Below, in pieces: positions 17,215-24,834 of a stretch of DNA of 45,677 nucleotides. The notes beneath the pieces were generated by a model, which did no database searches, was not told where the DNA came from, and worked only from the letters and a program-made list of their open reading frames with translations. The stretch is from NCBI GenBank assembly GCA_021775575.1, contig JAJFHO010000060.1, positions 1 to 45,677 of the forward strand, given 5' to 3'. Position numbers and translations under genes: made by a program. Each line of letters starts with the position of its first letter. Position 1 is the stretch's first letter. This DNA comes from Hyphomicrobiales bacterium (GTDB lineage: Bacteria; Pseudomonadota; Alphaproteobacteria; Rhizobiales; Methyloligellaceae).

Positions 17215-18258
17215 CTATTTTTTCTTGGGGGCCGATTTGGAGTCGTAACGCTTCTTCCACTCAGCCAGAATCCGCTTGCGGTTCTTGGCGGCCCACAGGA
17301 AGTCATTGTTGATCATCGCTTTGCCGATGCCGGCCGGAAAAAACTTCACCGGTTTGGCAACGCCGGGATAGGCGACGACAGCATAGGCTTCGTTATAGAT
17401 GACATTGGTTTCCTTGGTGACGGACCAGTCGGCGAACTTCTTGGCCGCCGCCATATGCTTGGCGCCCTTGACCAGCGCAAAGCTCTCCAGGTCCCAGCCA
17501 ACGCCTTCCGACGGCGCGACGGTCAGCACCGGTGCGCCTTTGGCCTTCAGCTGCGCGCCCTTGTAAGCAAAGGAAACGCCGATCGCGAATTCGCCCTTGC
17601 CGGCCATCTTGCACGGCTTGGAGCCGGAATGGGTGTAGATGCCGATATTCTGGTGCAGCCCGTCCATGAATTTCCAGGCCTTGTCCTCGCCCCACATCTG
17701 TATCCAGCTGGAGACGTCAAGGAAGCCGGTTCCCGAAGATGCCGGGTTCGGCATCACGACATGACCTTTATAGACCGGCTTGGTCAGGTCCTGCCAGGAA
17801 GCGGGGATCGGCAATTTATGCTTCTTCGCCTCGACCTCGTTGATGCAGATGGACGCAATCCAGGCACGTTGTCCAACCCATGACGGGGGGTTGTCGGGGT
17901 CGACAAATTTCTTTTCAAGCTTGTCGACGCCGGCCGGCGCATAAGGCTCCAATATGCCGGCATCCTTGAGCAGCAGCAGGCTCGTGGCTGCCAGGCCCCA
18001 GACGATGTCGGCCTGCGTATTCCGGCCTTCGGCAAGAAGCTTCGCGGTCATGATGCCAGTAGAGTCGCGCACCCATTTGATCTTGATGTCAGGATGCTTC
18101 GCCTCGAAGGCCTTCGCAAATCCGGTCAGCTCTTCCGGCTCGACCGCGGTATAGACAATAAGGTCCTCGGCCGCTTTTACCGCTCCGCCAAATACCGAAC
18201 CAGCGAACAGCGTCCCAAGGACGGTCAGTCCGACGCGTCTCCATAGATTTTTCATCAT
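17215..18258 (-). CDS. phnS2: AEP-type ABC transporter periplasmic substrate-binding protein
   Basis: The 347-residue protein starts MMKNLWRRVGLTVLGTLFAGSVFG, a Sec signal peptide with cleavage probably near VKAAED, and is preceded by GGGAGAG. The mature part is a type-II periplasmic binding fold of the ferric/AEP/thiamine class: DLIVYTAVEPEELTGFAKAF, then WVRDSTGIMTAKLLAEG, and a C-terminal lysine-rich tail. The pattern matches the putative 2-aminoethylphosphonate-binding family (PhnS2). It is the first gene of the leftward series and is separated from the ATPase gene by a terminator-like hairpin. Ligand identity (AEP, hydroxy-AEP or related) cannot be read from the sequence. Confidence 0.87.
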   Translation of the reverse strand: MMKNLWRRVGLTVLGTLFAGSVFGGAVKAAEDLIVYTAVEPEELTGFAKAFEAKHPDIKIKWVRDSTGIMTAKLLAEGRNTQADIVWGLAATSLLLLKDAGILEPYAPAGVDKLEKKFVDPDNPPSWVGQRAWIASICINEVEAKKHKLPIPASWQDLTKPVYKGHVVMPNPASSGTGFLDVSSWIQMWGEDKAWKFMDGLHQNIGIYTHSGSKPCKMAGKGEFAIGVSFAYKGAQLKAKGAPVLTVAPSEGVGWDLESFALVKGAKHMAAAKKFADWSVTKETNVIYNEAYAVVAYPGVAKPVKFFPAGIGKAMINNDFLWAAKNRKRILAEWKKRYDSKSAPKKK

Positions 18259-18638
18259 CTTTCTCTCCCTTTACTGTGTAACTAACATGGCCGGCATCCG
18301 TGCCGTTTTAGATTGGCTCAAGATCAGTCGAACTGCAATTTTCGGTGCGCGTCACGGTGAACGTGTTTGCCAGCCATCGACCGCGAAAACAGACAGACGT
18401 GCGAAATCAACGTTTGTCTTCAAGGTAGAATGGTTGGATGACTGTGTTGTGACATACTACTCCGGCAACCGTGATGCAGCCGCGGGAAGGGCCGCGCGTC
18501 CTCCGCAACCGAAAACCCTCCTGCACCGAGAATGAGACGGTGCGAAGTAGGTATAAGTCAAATCGCTAAAGCCGATAAATACTATCGGATTCATCTATGT
18601 CCTTGATATCCTGGTTTTTGGCGCTGTTGCGGGGAAAA
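18259..18638. other. 380-bp leader/intergenic region upstream of the transporter operon
   Basis: No convincing gene is present. Read on the minus strand it is the leader of the ABC transporter operon and contains several short dyads: GCACCG/CGGTGC around 18522-18543, a GC-rich imperfect dyad around 18478-18500, and GGCA/TGCC near 18292-18303. The nine-base string TGTGACATA (18448-18456) also occurs in the phnW/LysR gap. I compared it mentally with cobalamin and glycine riboswitch cores and found no match. A promoter must lie here, but no strong -35/-10 pair is evident. Confidence 0.4.
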
Positions 18639-20972
18639 TCAACGTGCTGACGCAATTGCGCGCCAAACTTTTTCCGGCGTCAGCGGCATCTCGATATGGC
18701 GGACGCCGTCTGGCGCGAGAGCGTCGATGACGGCGTTTACGATCGCCGGCGGCGCGCCGCAGCATCCCGCCTCGCCGGCGCCCTTGACGCCCAGCGGATT
18801 CTTGGCCGTCGGCGCGTCCTCGAAATAGGCAATCTTCATCTCCGGCAGATCGTCGGCGCGGGGAAGTGCATAGTCCATCAGCGAGCCGGTCAGAAGCTGG
18901 CCGCTGTCCTCGTCATAGACGATCTCTTCCAGCAGCGCCTGCCCGAGCCCCTGCGCGACTCCGCCCATGACTTGTCCATCCGCAAGCAGCGGATTGATTA
19001 TTTTGCCGAAATCGTCAACGGCCCAGAACCGCTCCACCCGGACGGCCCCGGTTTCCGGATCGACTTCAACCTCGGCGGCGTGGCAGCCATTGGGGATAGT
19101 GATGATTTCGCGCTCATAGACGGTGCCGGTGTCGAGACATCCCGGGTCCATGGCTTCCGGCAATCGGCCGGTCTCGAAAGACGCCTCGATCACGTCGTCC
19201 ATGGCGATGCTCTGTCCGGTTTTCACGTCTTTGAATGCGCCATCGGCGAAGTCGATATCGTCCTCATTCGAATTCAGAAGATGCGCCGCGATCCGCTTGC
19301 CCTTGGCCGTGATCTCGCGGGCCGCCTGCAACACTGCGTTGCCACCCACCTCGAGATTGCGCGAACCGCCATGGCCGCCGCCGATGGGCGTCGCTTCGGT
19401 ATCGCCCTGCACATAGGTGACGCGGTCGAAATCGATGCCGAGTTCCGCGGCGAGAATCTGCGGCATCGAGGTCTCGTGGCCCATGCCGGTGGATTGCGAC
19501 CCGACGCGCAGCGTGACCGTGCCATCCCGGCCGAAATCCACGCCGGCGAATTCCTTCGGTCCGCCGCCGGTGCATTCCATATAGGGCGCGATGGCGAAGC
19601 CGCGGCGGATACCTTTTTCGGCGCTCGCCGCGACGCGGGCCCGATAGCCCGCACGGTCGCTCATGGCGAGGGTGCGGTCGAAAACTTCGGGGAAGTTCCC
19701 GGAATCGACATCGAGGCCCATCGGCGTCTTGCGCGGCAGCATGTCGGGCGTCATCAGATTCCTGCGCCTGAGCTCGACCGGATCGAAGCCGAGCGTGCGC
19801 GCCGCATAGTCGATAATACGTTCGGTTTGGAACGAGGCCTCGGGCCGCCCGGCGCCGCGATAGGGGTCCATTGGCGCGGTGTTTGTGAAGGCCACTTTCG
19901 AGCTGTAATACATGGCCGGGAAATTATAGGGACCGCCTTGGGTGCGTGCCGCTCCGCCGGACGGTGTAAAAGGGCCGACGGTCCAGCAATAGCAGCCGAT
20001 GCCGCCGATCGTCGACGTCCGCAACGCCCGGAATGTGCCGTCCTTGTCGAGCGCCAGTTCGACCGTCGACAACTGCCCGCGGCCATGGGTGTCGGACAGA
20101 AAGCTCTCGCCGCGCTGGTTGATCCATTTGACCGGCCGGCCGGTGCGCTTCGCCGCGTAGAGGATCAGCGCCGGCTCGCCATAGGCGGAGTTCTTGGCGC
20201 CGAAGCCGCCGCCGACATCGGGCGCGATATGGTGCAGCTGTTCTTCCGGTATGTTCAGCACGTCGCCGGCAAAGGTCGCGCGGTTGGCGTGCACATTCTG
20301 TGTCGCATTCTCCAGCAGATAGTTTTCCGTCTCCGGGTCGTAGCTGGCGATGGCGCCGCGCGTCTCCAGCGGCACCGCCGTCACCCGGTTATTCTCTATG
20401 GCGAGGGAGACGACATGGTCGGCGCTCGCGAACGCCGCTTGCGTGCCGTCCTTGTCACCGAGCTCGAAATCGAGGCAGAAATTGCCCGGGATATCGTCCC
20501 AGAGTTGCGGCGCGCCGGGCGCCAGCGCCTTGACCGGATCGACGACCGCGTCGAGCTCGTCATAGTCGATGTCGAGGGCTTCCGCGGCGTCGACCGCCTG
20601 CATTTCCGTTTCCGCCACGACCAGGGCCACCGGCTCGCCGACATAGCGCGCGGTGTCGATGGCGAGGGCGTGGCGCGGCGGCTGGTTGAGCGGCGTGCCG
20701 TCGATCTTTTTCTGAACGGCGGACTTTGTCGGCATCGTCCCGAAGCCTTCCCGCGTCCAGTCCTCGCCGGTGACGATCAGCAATACTCCTGGCATCGCCA
20801 TTGCGGATTGCGCCTCGATGGCGACAATCTTCGCATGCGCGTGGGGCGAGCGGACGACGACGGCATGGACCATGCCGTCATGGGTGATATCGTCGATATA
20901 GGTGCCCTTGCCGCTGAGAAAGCGAAAATCCTCATGGCGGCGGATGCCTTGTCCGATACCGAATTTTTCCAT
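18639..20972 (-). CDS. Molybdenum hydroxylase large subunit (CoxL-like, form-II type motif)
   Basis: The chosen start MEKFGIGQGIRRHEDFRFLSG has a GGGAGCG ribosome site; the ORF track adds 64 residues. The 777-residue protein has the xanthine dehydrogenase/CODH large-subunit layout: an a/b hammerhead domain (about 15-130), molybdopterin-binding segments including GGFGAKNSAYGEPAL, and the catalytic Glu in VKGAGEAG near the C-terminus. The active-site loop reads PYRGAGR, the form-II variant, not the AYxCSFR loop of true CO dehydrogenase. CO oxidation is therefore unlikely and the substrate is unknown. It is third in a coxS-coxM-coxL order transcription unit. Confidence 0.87.
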   Translation of the reverse strand: MEKFGIGQGIRRHEDFRFLSGKGTYIDDITHDGMVHAVVVRSPHAHAKIVAIEAQSAMAMPGVLLIVTGEDWTREGFGTMPTKSAVQKKIDGTPLNQPPRHALAIDTARYVGEPVALVVAETEMQAVDAAEALDIDYDELDAVVDPVKALAPGAPQLWDDIPGNFCLDFELGDKDGTQAAFASADHVVSLAIENNRVTAVPLETRGAIASYDPETENYLLENATQNVHANRATFAGDVLNIPEEQLHHIAPDVGGGFGAKNSAYGEPALILYAAKRTGRPVKWINQRGESFLSDTHGRGQLSTVELALDKDGTFRALRTSTIGGIGCYCWTVGPFTPSGGAARTQGGPYNFPAMYYSSKVAFTNTAPMDPYRGAGRPEASFQTERIIDYAARTLGFDPVELRRRNLMTPDMLPRKTPMGLDVDSGNFPEVFDRTLAMSDRAGYRARVAASAEKGIRRGFAIAPYMECTGGGPKEFAGVDFGRDGTVTLRVGSQSTGMGHETSMPQILAAELGIDFDRVTYVQGDTEATPIGGGHGGSRNLEVGGNAVLQAAREITAKGKRIAAHLLNSNEDDIDFADGAFKDVKTGQSIAMDDVIEASFETGRLPEAMDPGCLDTGTVYEREIITIPNGCHAAEVEVDPETGAVRVERFWAVDDFGKIINPLLADGQVMGGVAQGLGQALLEEIVYDEDSGQLLTGSLMDYALPRADDLPEMKIAYFEDAPTAKNPLGVKGAGEAGCCGAPPAIVNAVIDALAPDGVRHIEMPLTPEKVWRAIASAR

Positions 20973-20986
20973 TTTATCGCTCCCGT

Positions 20987-21781
20987 TCAACCGGTCTGCA
21001 GGACTGCGCGCCTGGCGAGCACGCCGATCAGATGCGACCGGTATTCGGCCGATGCGTGGATATCGGCGTTCAGTTCGTCCGCCGGGACGGCTATGCCATC
21101 CAGCGCACCGGGCGAGAAATCCTTGCTCAGCGCCTGTTCCATCGCCTCTACACGGAACACGCAAGCGCCGGCGCCTGTGACGGCGACGCGTATCCCGGTG
21201 GCCGTCTTCGCGACGAACACGCCGGCGGTCGCATAGCGCGAGGCGGGATTGGCGAATTTGGCGTAAGCGGCCTTTTCGGGCGCTGGAAAGCTGACCCGGG
21301 TAATCAGCTCGTCATCCTCCAGCGCGGTCTCGAACATATCGGTAAAAAAGGCGTCGGCGGCGATGTCGCGCGCGGTTGTATGCACGGTCGCGTTCAGGCC
21401 GAGCACGGCGGCCGGATAGTCGGCGGACGGGTCGTTATTGGCGATCGAGCCGCCGATGGTGCCGCGGTTGCGCACCGCCGGGTCGCCGATGCCGCCGGCC
21501 AGCGCCGCCAGCGCCGGAATGGCCTTTTCGACCTCTTTCGATCCGGCCACTTCCGCGTGGGGGGTCATCGCGCCGATGGTCACCATGCCGGCTCCGGCGG
21601 ACAGACCGGTGAGCTCCCCGATGCGGGACAAATCGATAATGTCCGAGGGCATGGCGAGACGCTGTTTCATGACCGGGATCATGGTCATGCCGCCGGCAAG
21701 GAATTTTGGATCGTCGGCGCCGGCAAAGATCTTCGCCGCCTCATCGAGACTTTCGGGCCGGTGATATTGAAATTCATACAT
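20987..21781 (-). CDS. Molybdenum hydroxylase FAD-binding medium subunit (CoxM-like)
   Basis: The 264-residue protein starts MYEFQYHRPESLDEAAKIFAG and has the FAD_binding_5 motifs FLAGGMTMIPVMK (about 28-40) and RNRGTIGGSIANNDPSADYPA (in part; about 103-122), followed by the CO dehydrogenase flavoprotein C-terminal domain. It passes electrons from the 2Fe-2S subunit to an acceptor. It begins four bases after the small-subunit stop and ends 14 bases before the large-subunit start, so the three subunits are clearly co-translated. Confidence 0.9.
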   Translation of the reverse strand: MYEFQYHRPESLDEAAKIFAGADDPKFLAGGMTMIPVMKQRLAMPSDIIDLSRIGELTGLSAGAGMVTIGAMTPHAEVAGSKEVEKAIPALAALAGGIGDPAVRNRGTIGGSIANNDPSADYPAAVLGLNATVHTTARDIAADAFFTDMFETALEDDELITRVSFPAPEKAAYAKFANPASRYATAGVFVAKTATGIRVAVTGAGACVFRVEAMEQALSKDFSPGALDGIAVPADELNADIHASAEYRSHLIGVLARRAVLQTG

Positions 21782-21785
21782 GGCT

Positions 21786-22253
21786 TCAGCCCTTCATGGC
21801 CTTCGCGCCCGCGCGGACTGCGTGGATGATATTCTGATAGCCCGTGCAGCGGCACAGATTGCCTTCCAGCCCGTGCCGGATCGCATCGTCGTCTAGATCG
21901 GGATTGTCCCGCGCCAGCACGACCGACATCATCACCATGCCCGGCGTGCAGAAACCGCATTGCAGGGCGTGATGATCGCGAAAGGCTTCCTGCATCGGGT
22001 GCATTTCGCCCTCCGACGCAAGCCCCTCGATGGTTGTCACATCGGCGCCGTCCGCCTGGAGAGCGAGCATCGTGCAGCTTTTCACCGCCTTGCCGTCGAC
22101 ATGGATGACGCACACGCCGCACTGGCTCGTGTCGCAGCCGATATGGGTTCCCGTCAGGCCCAGCTGTTCGCGCAGAAATACAGAAAGCAGCTGGCGCGTA
22201 TCGGCCTCCGCCGATACGGGCTTGCCGTTTACAGTCAAGGATATGGTGGGCAT
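21786..22253 (-). CDS. Molybdenum hydroxylase 2Fe-2S small subunit (CoxS-like)
   Basis: The start at [18 protein letters not shown] (AGGA just upstream) gives 155 residues, the usual size for the family; the ORF track adds 18. The plant-type ferredoxin cluster is in CDTSQCGVC with a distal Cys in KSCTM, and the second, helical cluster in CGFCTPGM and CRCTGYQNI. It mediates electron transfer from the molybdenum centre to the FAD subunit. It is the first gene of the hydroxylase unit, 154 bp downstream of the CoA-transferase stop on the same strand, so the CoA-transferase may be co-transcribed. Confidence 0.92.
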   Translation of the reverse strand: MPTISLTVNGKPVSAEADTRQLLSVFLREQLGLTGTHIGCDTSQCGVCVIHVDGKAVKSCTMLALQADGADVTTIEGLASEGEMHPMQEAFRDHHALQCGFCTPGMVMMSVVLARDNPDLDDDAIRHGLEGNLCRCTGYQNIIHAVRAGAKAMKG

Positions 22254-22407
22254 TGGTCCTACTAATTCCGTTTTTCGGGGCGGGGCCGTCCGGCGGCAGC
22301 CGACCATACATCAAGGCGTTTGCGATGAGAATGGTCTGCTTGAAAATGTCGGCCGGCCCAATTGCGTCACCAGCCGGAAACGTCTTTGTTCGGTTGCGCG
22401 GGAGCGC

Positions 22408-23610
22408 CTATATGACCCCTTGCTCCTGAAGGCCCTCGATTTCGGCGGGCGACAGGCCGAAGGCCTGATAAACTTCCAGATTGTGTTCGCCGAGTTGCGG
22501 CGGAGCGCTATCGACGCGCGGGGCCTGGCCATCGAGTTTCACACCTGTCCGCACGATGTGGATATCGCGGCCGATGCCCGGCGCCGACTTGAACTCGGCG
22601 ACCATACCGCGCTCTGCGATTTGCGGATGGCGGAGGACTTCGGGAACGCTCAGCACGGGCCCGGATGGAATGCCGGCCCGGTTGAAGGCTTGCGCCCATT
22701 CGGCTGCCGTTTTTTCCCGCAGCGTTTCTTCCAGTTGGTCCTTGAGCGCATTGCGGTTGGTCTTGCGGTCCTGGCGGGTGACGAAATCGGGATGGGACAG
22801 CAGGTCCTCACGGCCGGTCACCGCGCACAGCGCCTCGAACTGCTCCTGTTTATTGGCGGCGATATTGAGCGGAGCGTCCTTGGTCTGGAATGTGCCCGAC
22901 GGGGAAGAGGTGATATTCTCGTTGCCGAAGGGTTTGGGAGCCATTCCGGAGATCAGAAAGTTGGACACGACCCAGCCCATGGTCGCCAGCGTCGCCTCCA
23001 GCATGGAGACGTCGATGAAGCTGCCGCCATTCGTTTCCCGCGCATTGAGCGCGGCGGCAATAGCCATTGCCGCGGTCAGCCCGCCGATCGTGTCGCAGAG
23101 CGGATATCCCACCCGCAGCGGCGCGGACTCCGGCGTTCCGGTAATGCTCATAACGCCCGACATGCCCTGAATGATCTGGTCGTAGGCCGGCATGTCGCGC
23201 ATCGGTCCATCCTGGCCGTAACCGGAAATTGCGCAGTAAACGAGGCGCGGATTGACCTTCTTGAGCATGTCGTAACCAACACCCAGCCGCTCCATCACGC
23301 CAGGGCGGAAATTCTCCACCACGACATCGGCCGTGGCGGTGATGCTCTTGAAGAGATCCACGCCCTTCTCGTGCTTCAGATTAAGCGTGATCGACTTCTT
23401 GCCGGCATTCTGCGCCAGGAAGGAGATGCCCATCAGCCGGTCATTCAGCTCCTGCTCGGGGCCGAGCTGGCGGGCAAGGTCGCCACGTCCGGGCACCTCG
23501 ACCTTGACGACTTCCGCGCCCAGATGGGCGAGCTGATGGCAGCAGAAAGGCCCCGCCAGCACATTGGTGAGGTCGAGCACTCTCGTGCCCTGCAACGGCT
23601 TGACCGCCAT
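22408..23610 (-). CDS. Class III CoA-transferase (CaiB/BaiF family)
   Basis: The 400-residue protein shows the family opening PLQGTRVLDLTNVLAGPFC, the EVVKVEVPGRGD segment and the catalytic Asp in GGSFIDVSMLEA (about 195-206). A good GGGGGA ribosome site precedes the ATG. Members move CoA between carboxylic acids through an enzyme-anhydride intermediate. It lies upstream of the molybdenum hydroxylase genes on the same strand, which suggests a joint pathway in which an acid is activated and then hydroxylated, but no substrate can be named. Confidence 0.9.
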   Translation of the reverse strand: MAVKPLQGTRVLDLTNVLAGPFCCHQLAHLGAEVVKVEVPGRGDLARQLGPEQELNDRLMGISFLAQNAGKKSITLNLKHEKGVDLFKSITATADVVVENFRPGVMERLGVGYDMLKKVNPRLVYCAISGYGQDGPMRDMPAYDQIIQGMSGVMSITGTPESAPLRVGYPLCDTIGGLTAAMAIAAALNARETNGGSFIDVSMLEATLATMGWVVSNFLISGMAPKPFGNENITSSPSGTFQTKDAPLNIAANKQEQFEALCAVTGREDLLSHPDFVTRQDRKTNRNALKDQLEETLREKTAAEWAQAFNRAGIPSGPVLSVPEVLRHPQIAERGMVAEFKSAPGIGRDIHIVRTGVKLDGQAPRVDSAPPQLGEHNLEVYQAFGLSPAEIEGLQEQGVI

Positions 23611-23779
23611 GTCGTCTATCCCCCTGCCTACCGATCATGATCGCAACGCGCCTGTTTAGCAGATCGGAGCATGGTTGAGCAGGGCGCGGGGAATTCGTTC
23701 AAATTGGATCTATTCCCGCGACGGTTCCTTAAGCGCTGCTCGCTATGATCGAGGCTGGAATTGAAGCGGGATGAGGTTC

Positions 23780-24661
23780 ATGCGTATCGGTAGTATCATT
23801 ATGCTTTCGGCCGCCCTGGTGTTGGGCCTGGCGGCGGCGTTTCTGGTCAAGGTCTGGCTGGAAAATCAGACACCGGTGCCTGTCGCGGTGCAGGAGCGGC
23901 CCGCCGTTCCGGTGCGCACGGTTGTCGTCGCCAAACAGCCCATGCGTTTCGGCATGGAGGTTACGCTGGCGCATCTGAGCGAGATCGAGTGGCCCGAGGG
24001 CGCTATTCCGAAGGGCGCATTTTCCAAAATCGCCGAATTATTGAAAAGCGGCAACAAGCGTCTTGTGCTTTCGGCGATCGCCGTAAACGAACCGGTCCTG
24101 CGCGAAAAGATCACCGGACCCGGCCAGCGCGCCACGCTTTCCGCCCTCGTGGCCGAGGGCAAGACGGCGGTCGCGATTTCGGTCAATGACGTTCTGGGCG
24201 TCGCCGGCTTCGTTCTGCCGGGCGAGCGGGTCGATATTCTCCTGACCCAGTCGGAGAGCCGCGAAGTCGTCGGAAAGCCGTCACGCAAGACCGCCTTCAC
24301 CGACGTTCTTTTGCAGAATGTCCGGGTTCTGGCCGTGGATCAGGCCACGGACGACCGCACGGCGAAACCCGCGCTGGCCAAGACCGTGACCATCGAAGTG
24401 GACGTGGCGCAAGCGCAGAGAATTGCCCTGGCGACATCGGTCGGCACGCTGTCGCTGGCGTTGCGCAGCGCCGGCTCCACGAGGGACAACCGGGCTGCGC
24501 GCGTATCGCTCGACGATCTGAACGGTAGGAAAAAGCCGCAAGACGCACCCCGCTTCACCGACCTCTTCGGCGTACGCGACCAGAGCGCGCGGATCGTTGT
24601 CACGCGGGCCGCGGAACAGAAGGAATACAGTGTTCCACGGGAAACAACGACCGAGCAATAA
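23780..24661 (+). CDS. cpaB: Flp pilus assembly protein CpaB (RcpC)
   Basis: The second Met of the ORF is chosen (MRIGSIIMLSAALVLGLAAAF) because GAGG lies six bases upstream; the track start is only nine bases earlier. The 293-residue protein has one N-terminal membrane anchor, an SAF-like domain (about 40-105) with VPVRTVVVAKQPMRFGMEVT in part, and an RcpC domain with GFVLPGERVDILLT (about 148-161). It is a periplasmic component of the Tad pilus machine. It is the first tad gene in the window; no pilin or prepilin peptidase gene is present upstream of it here. Confidence 0.92.
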   Translation: MRIGSIIMLSAALVLGLAAAFLVKVWLENQTPVPVAVQERPAVPVRTVVVAKQPMRFGMEVTLAHLSEIEWPEGAIPKGAFSKIAELLKSGNKRLVLSAIAVNEPVLREKITGPGQRATLSALVAEGKTAVAISVNDVLGVAGFVLPGERVDILLTQSESREVVGKPSRKTAFTDVLLQNVRVLAVDQATDDRTAKPALAKTVTIEVDVAQAQRIALATSVGTLSLALRSAGSTRDNRAARVSLDDLNGRKKPQDAPRFTDLFGVRDQSARIVVTRAAEQKEYSVPRETTTEQ

Positions 24662-24740
24662 CGATTTCCTAAGCATGTCCGCTAACGTTTTTCTAAGCAC
24701 GCTGGCTAACGGATTTATAAGCACGAAATCATCTAGGCGA
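24662..24740 (+). repeat. Imperfect 24-bp tandem repeat with CTAA boxes, upstream of cpaC
   Basis: In the cpaB-cpaC gap, CTAA occurs at 24669, 24682, 24693 and 24706, with ATAA at 24717, giving alternating 13/11-base steps. The 11-base pairs have the CTAA-N7-CTAA geometry of degenerate CtrA boxes (consensus TTAA-N7-TTAA). The spacing is seen directly; a CtrA role is speculative. Confidence 0.4.
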
Positions 24741-24834
24741 AAAAAAACGCTTCCCCCTCACCGGGCAATAACCATTGCACATCTATGCTCGGTTCAAATT
24801 CGAGAAGAAATCTCGGGAATTTTGGGGGATACCA

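Noticed and set aside
18440-18550. Cobalamin or glycine riboswitch in the transporter leader
   Set aside because: Strings such as CCTCCGCAACCG vaguely resemble a cobalamin core, but no B12 box is present and no glycine aptamer core was found on either strand.
18696-21236. 846-residue plus-strand ORF
   Set aside because: It is the antisense shadow of the molybdenum hydroxylase large-subunit gene, with no ribosome site or family motif.
18639-22253. True aerobic carbon-monoxide dehydrogenase
   Set aside because: The active-site loop is PYRGAGR, not the AYxCSFR loop required for the copper-molybdenum CO-oxidising enzyme.
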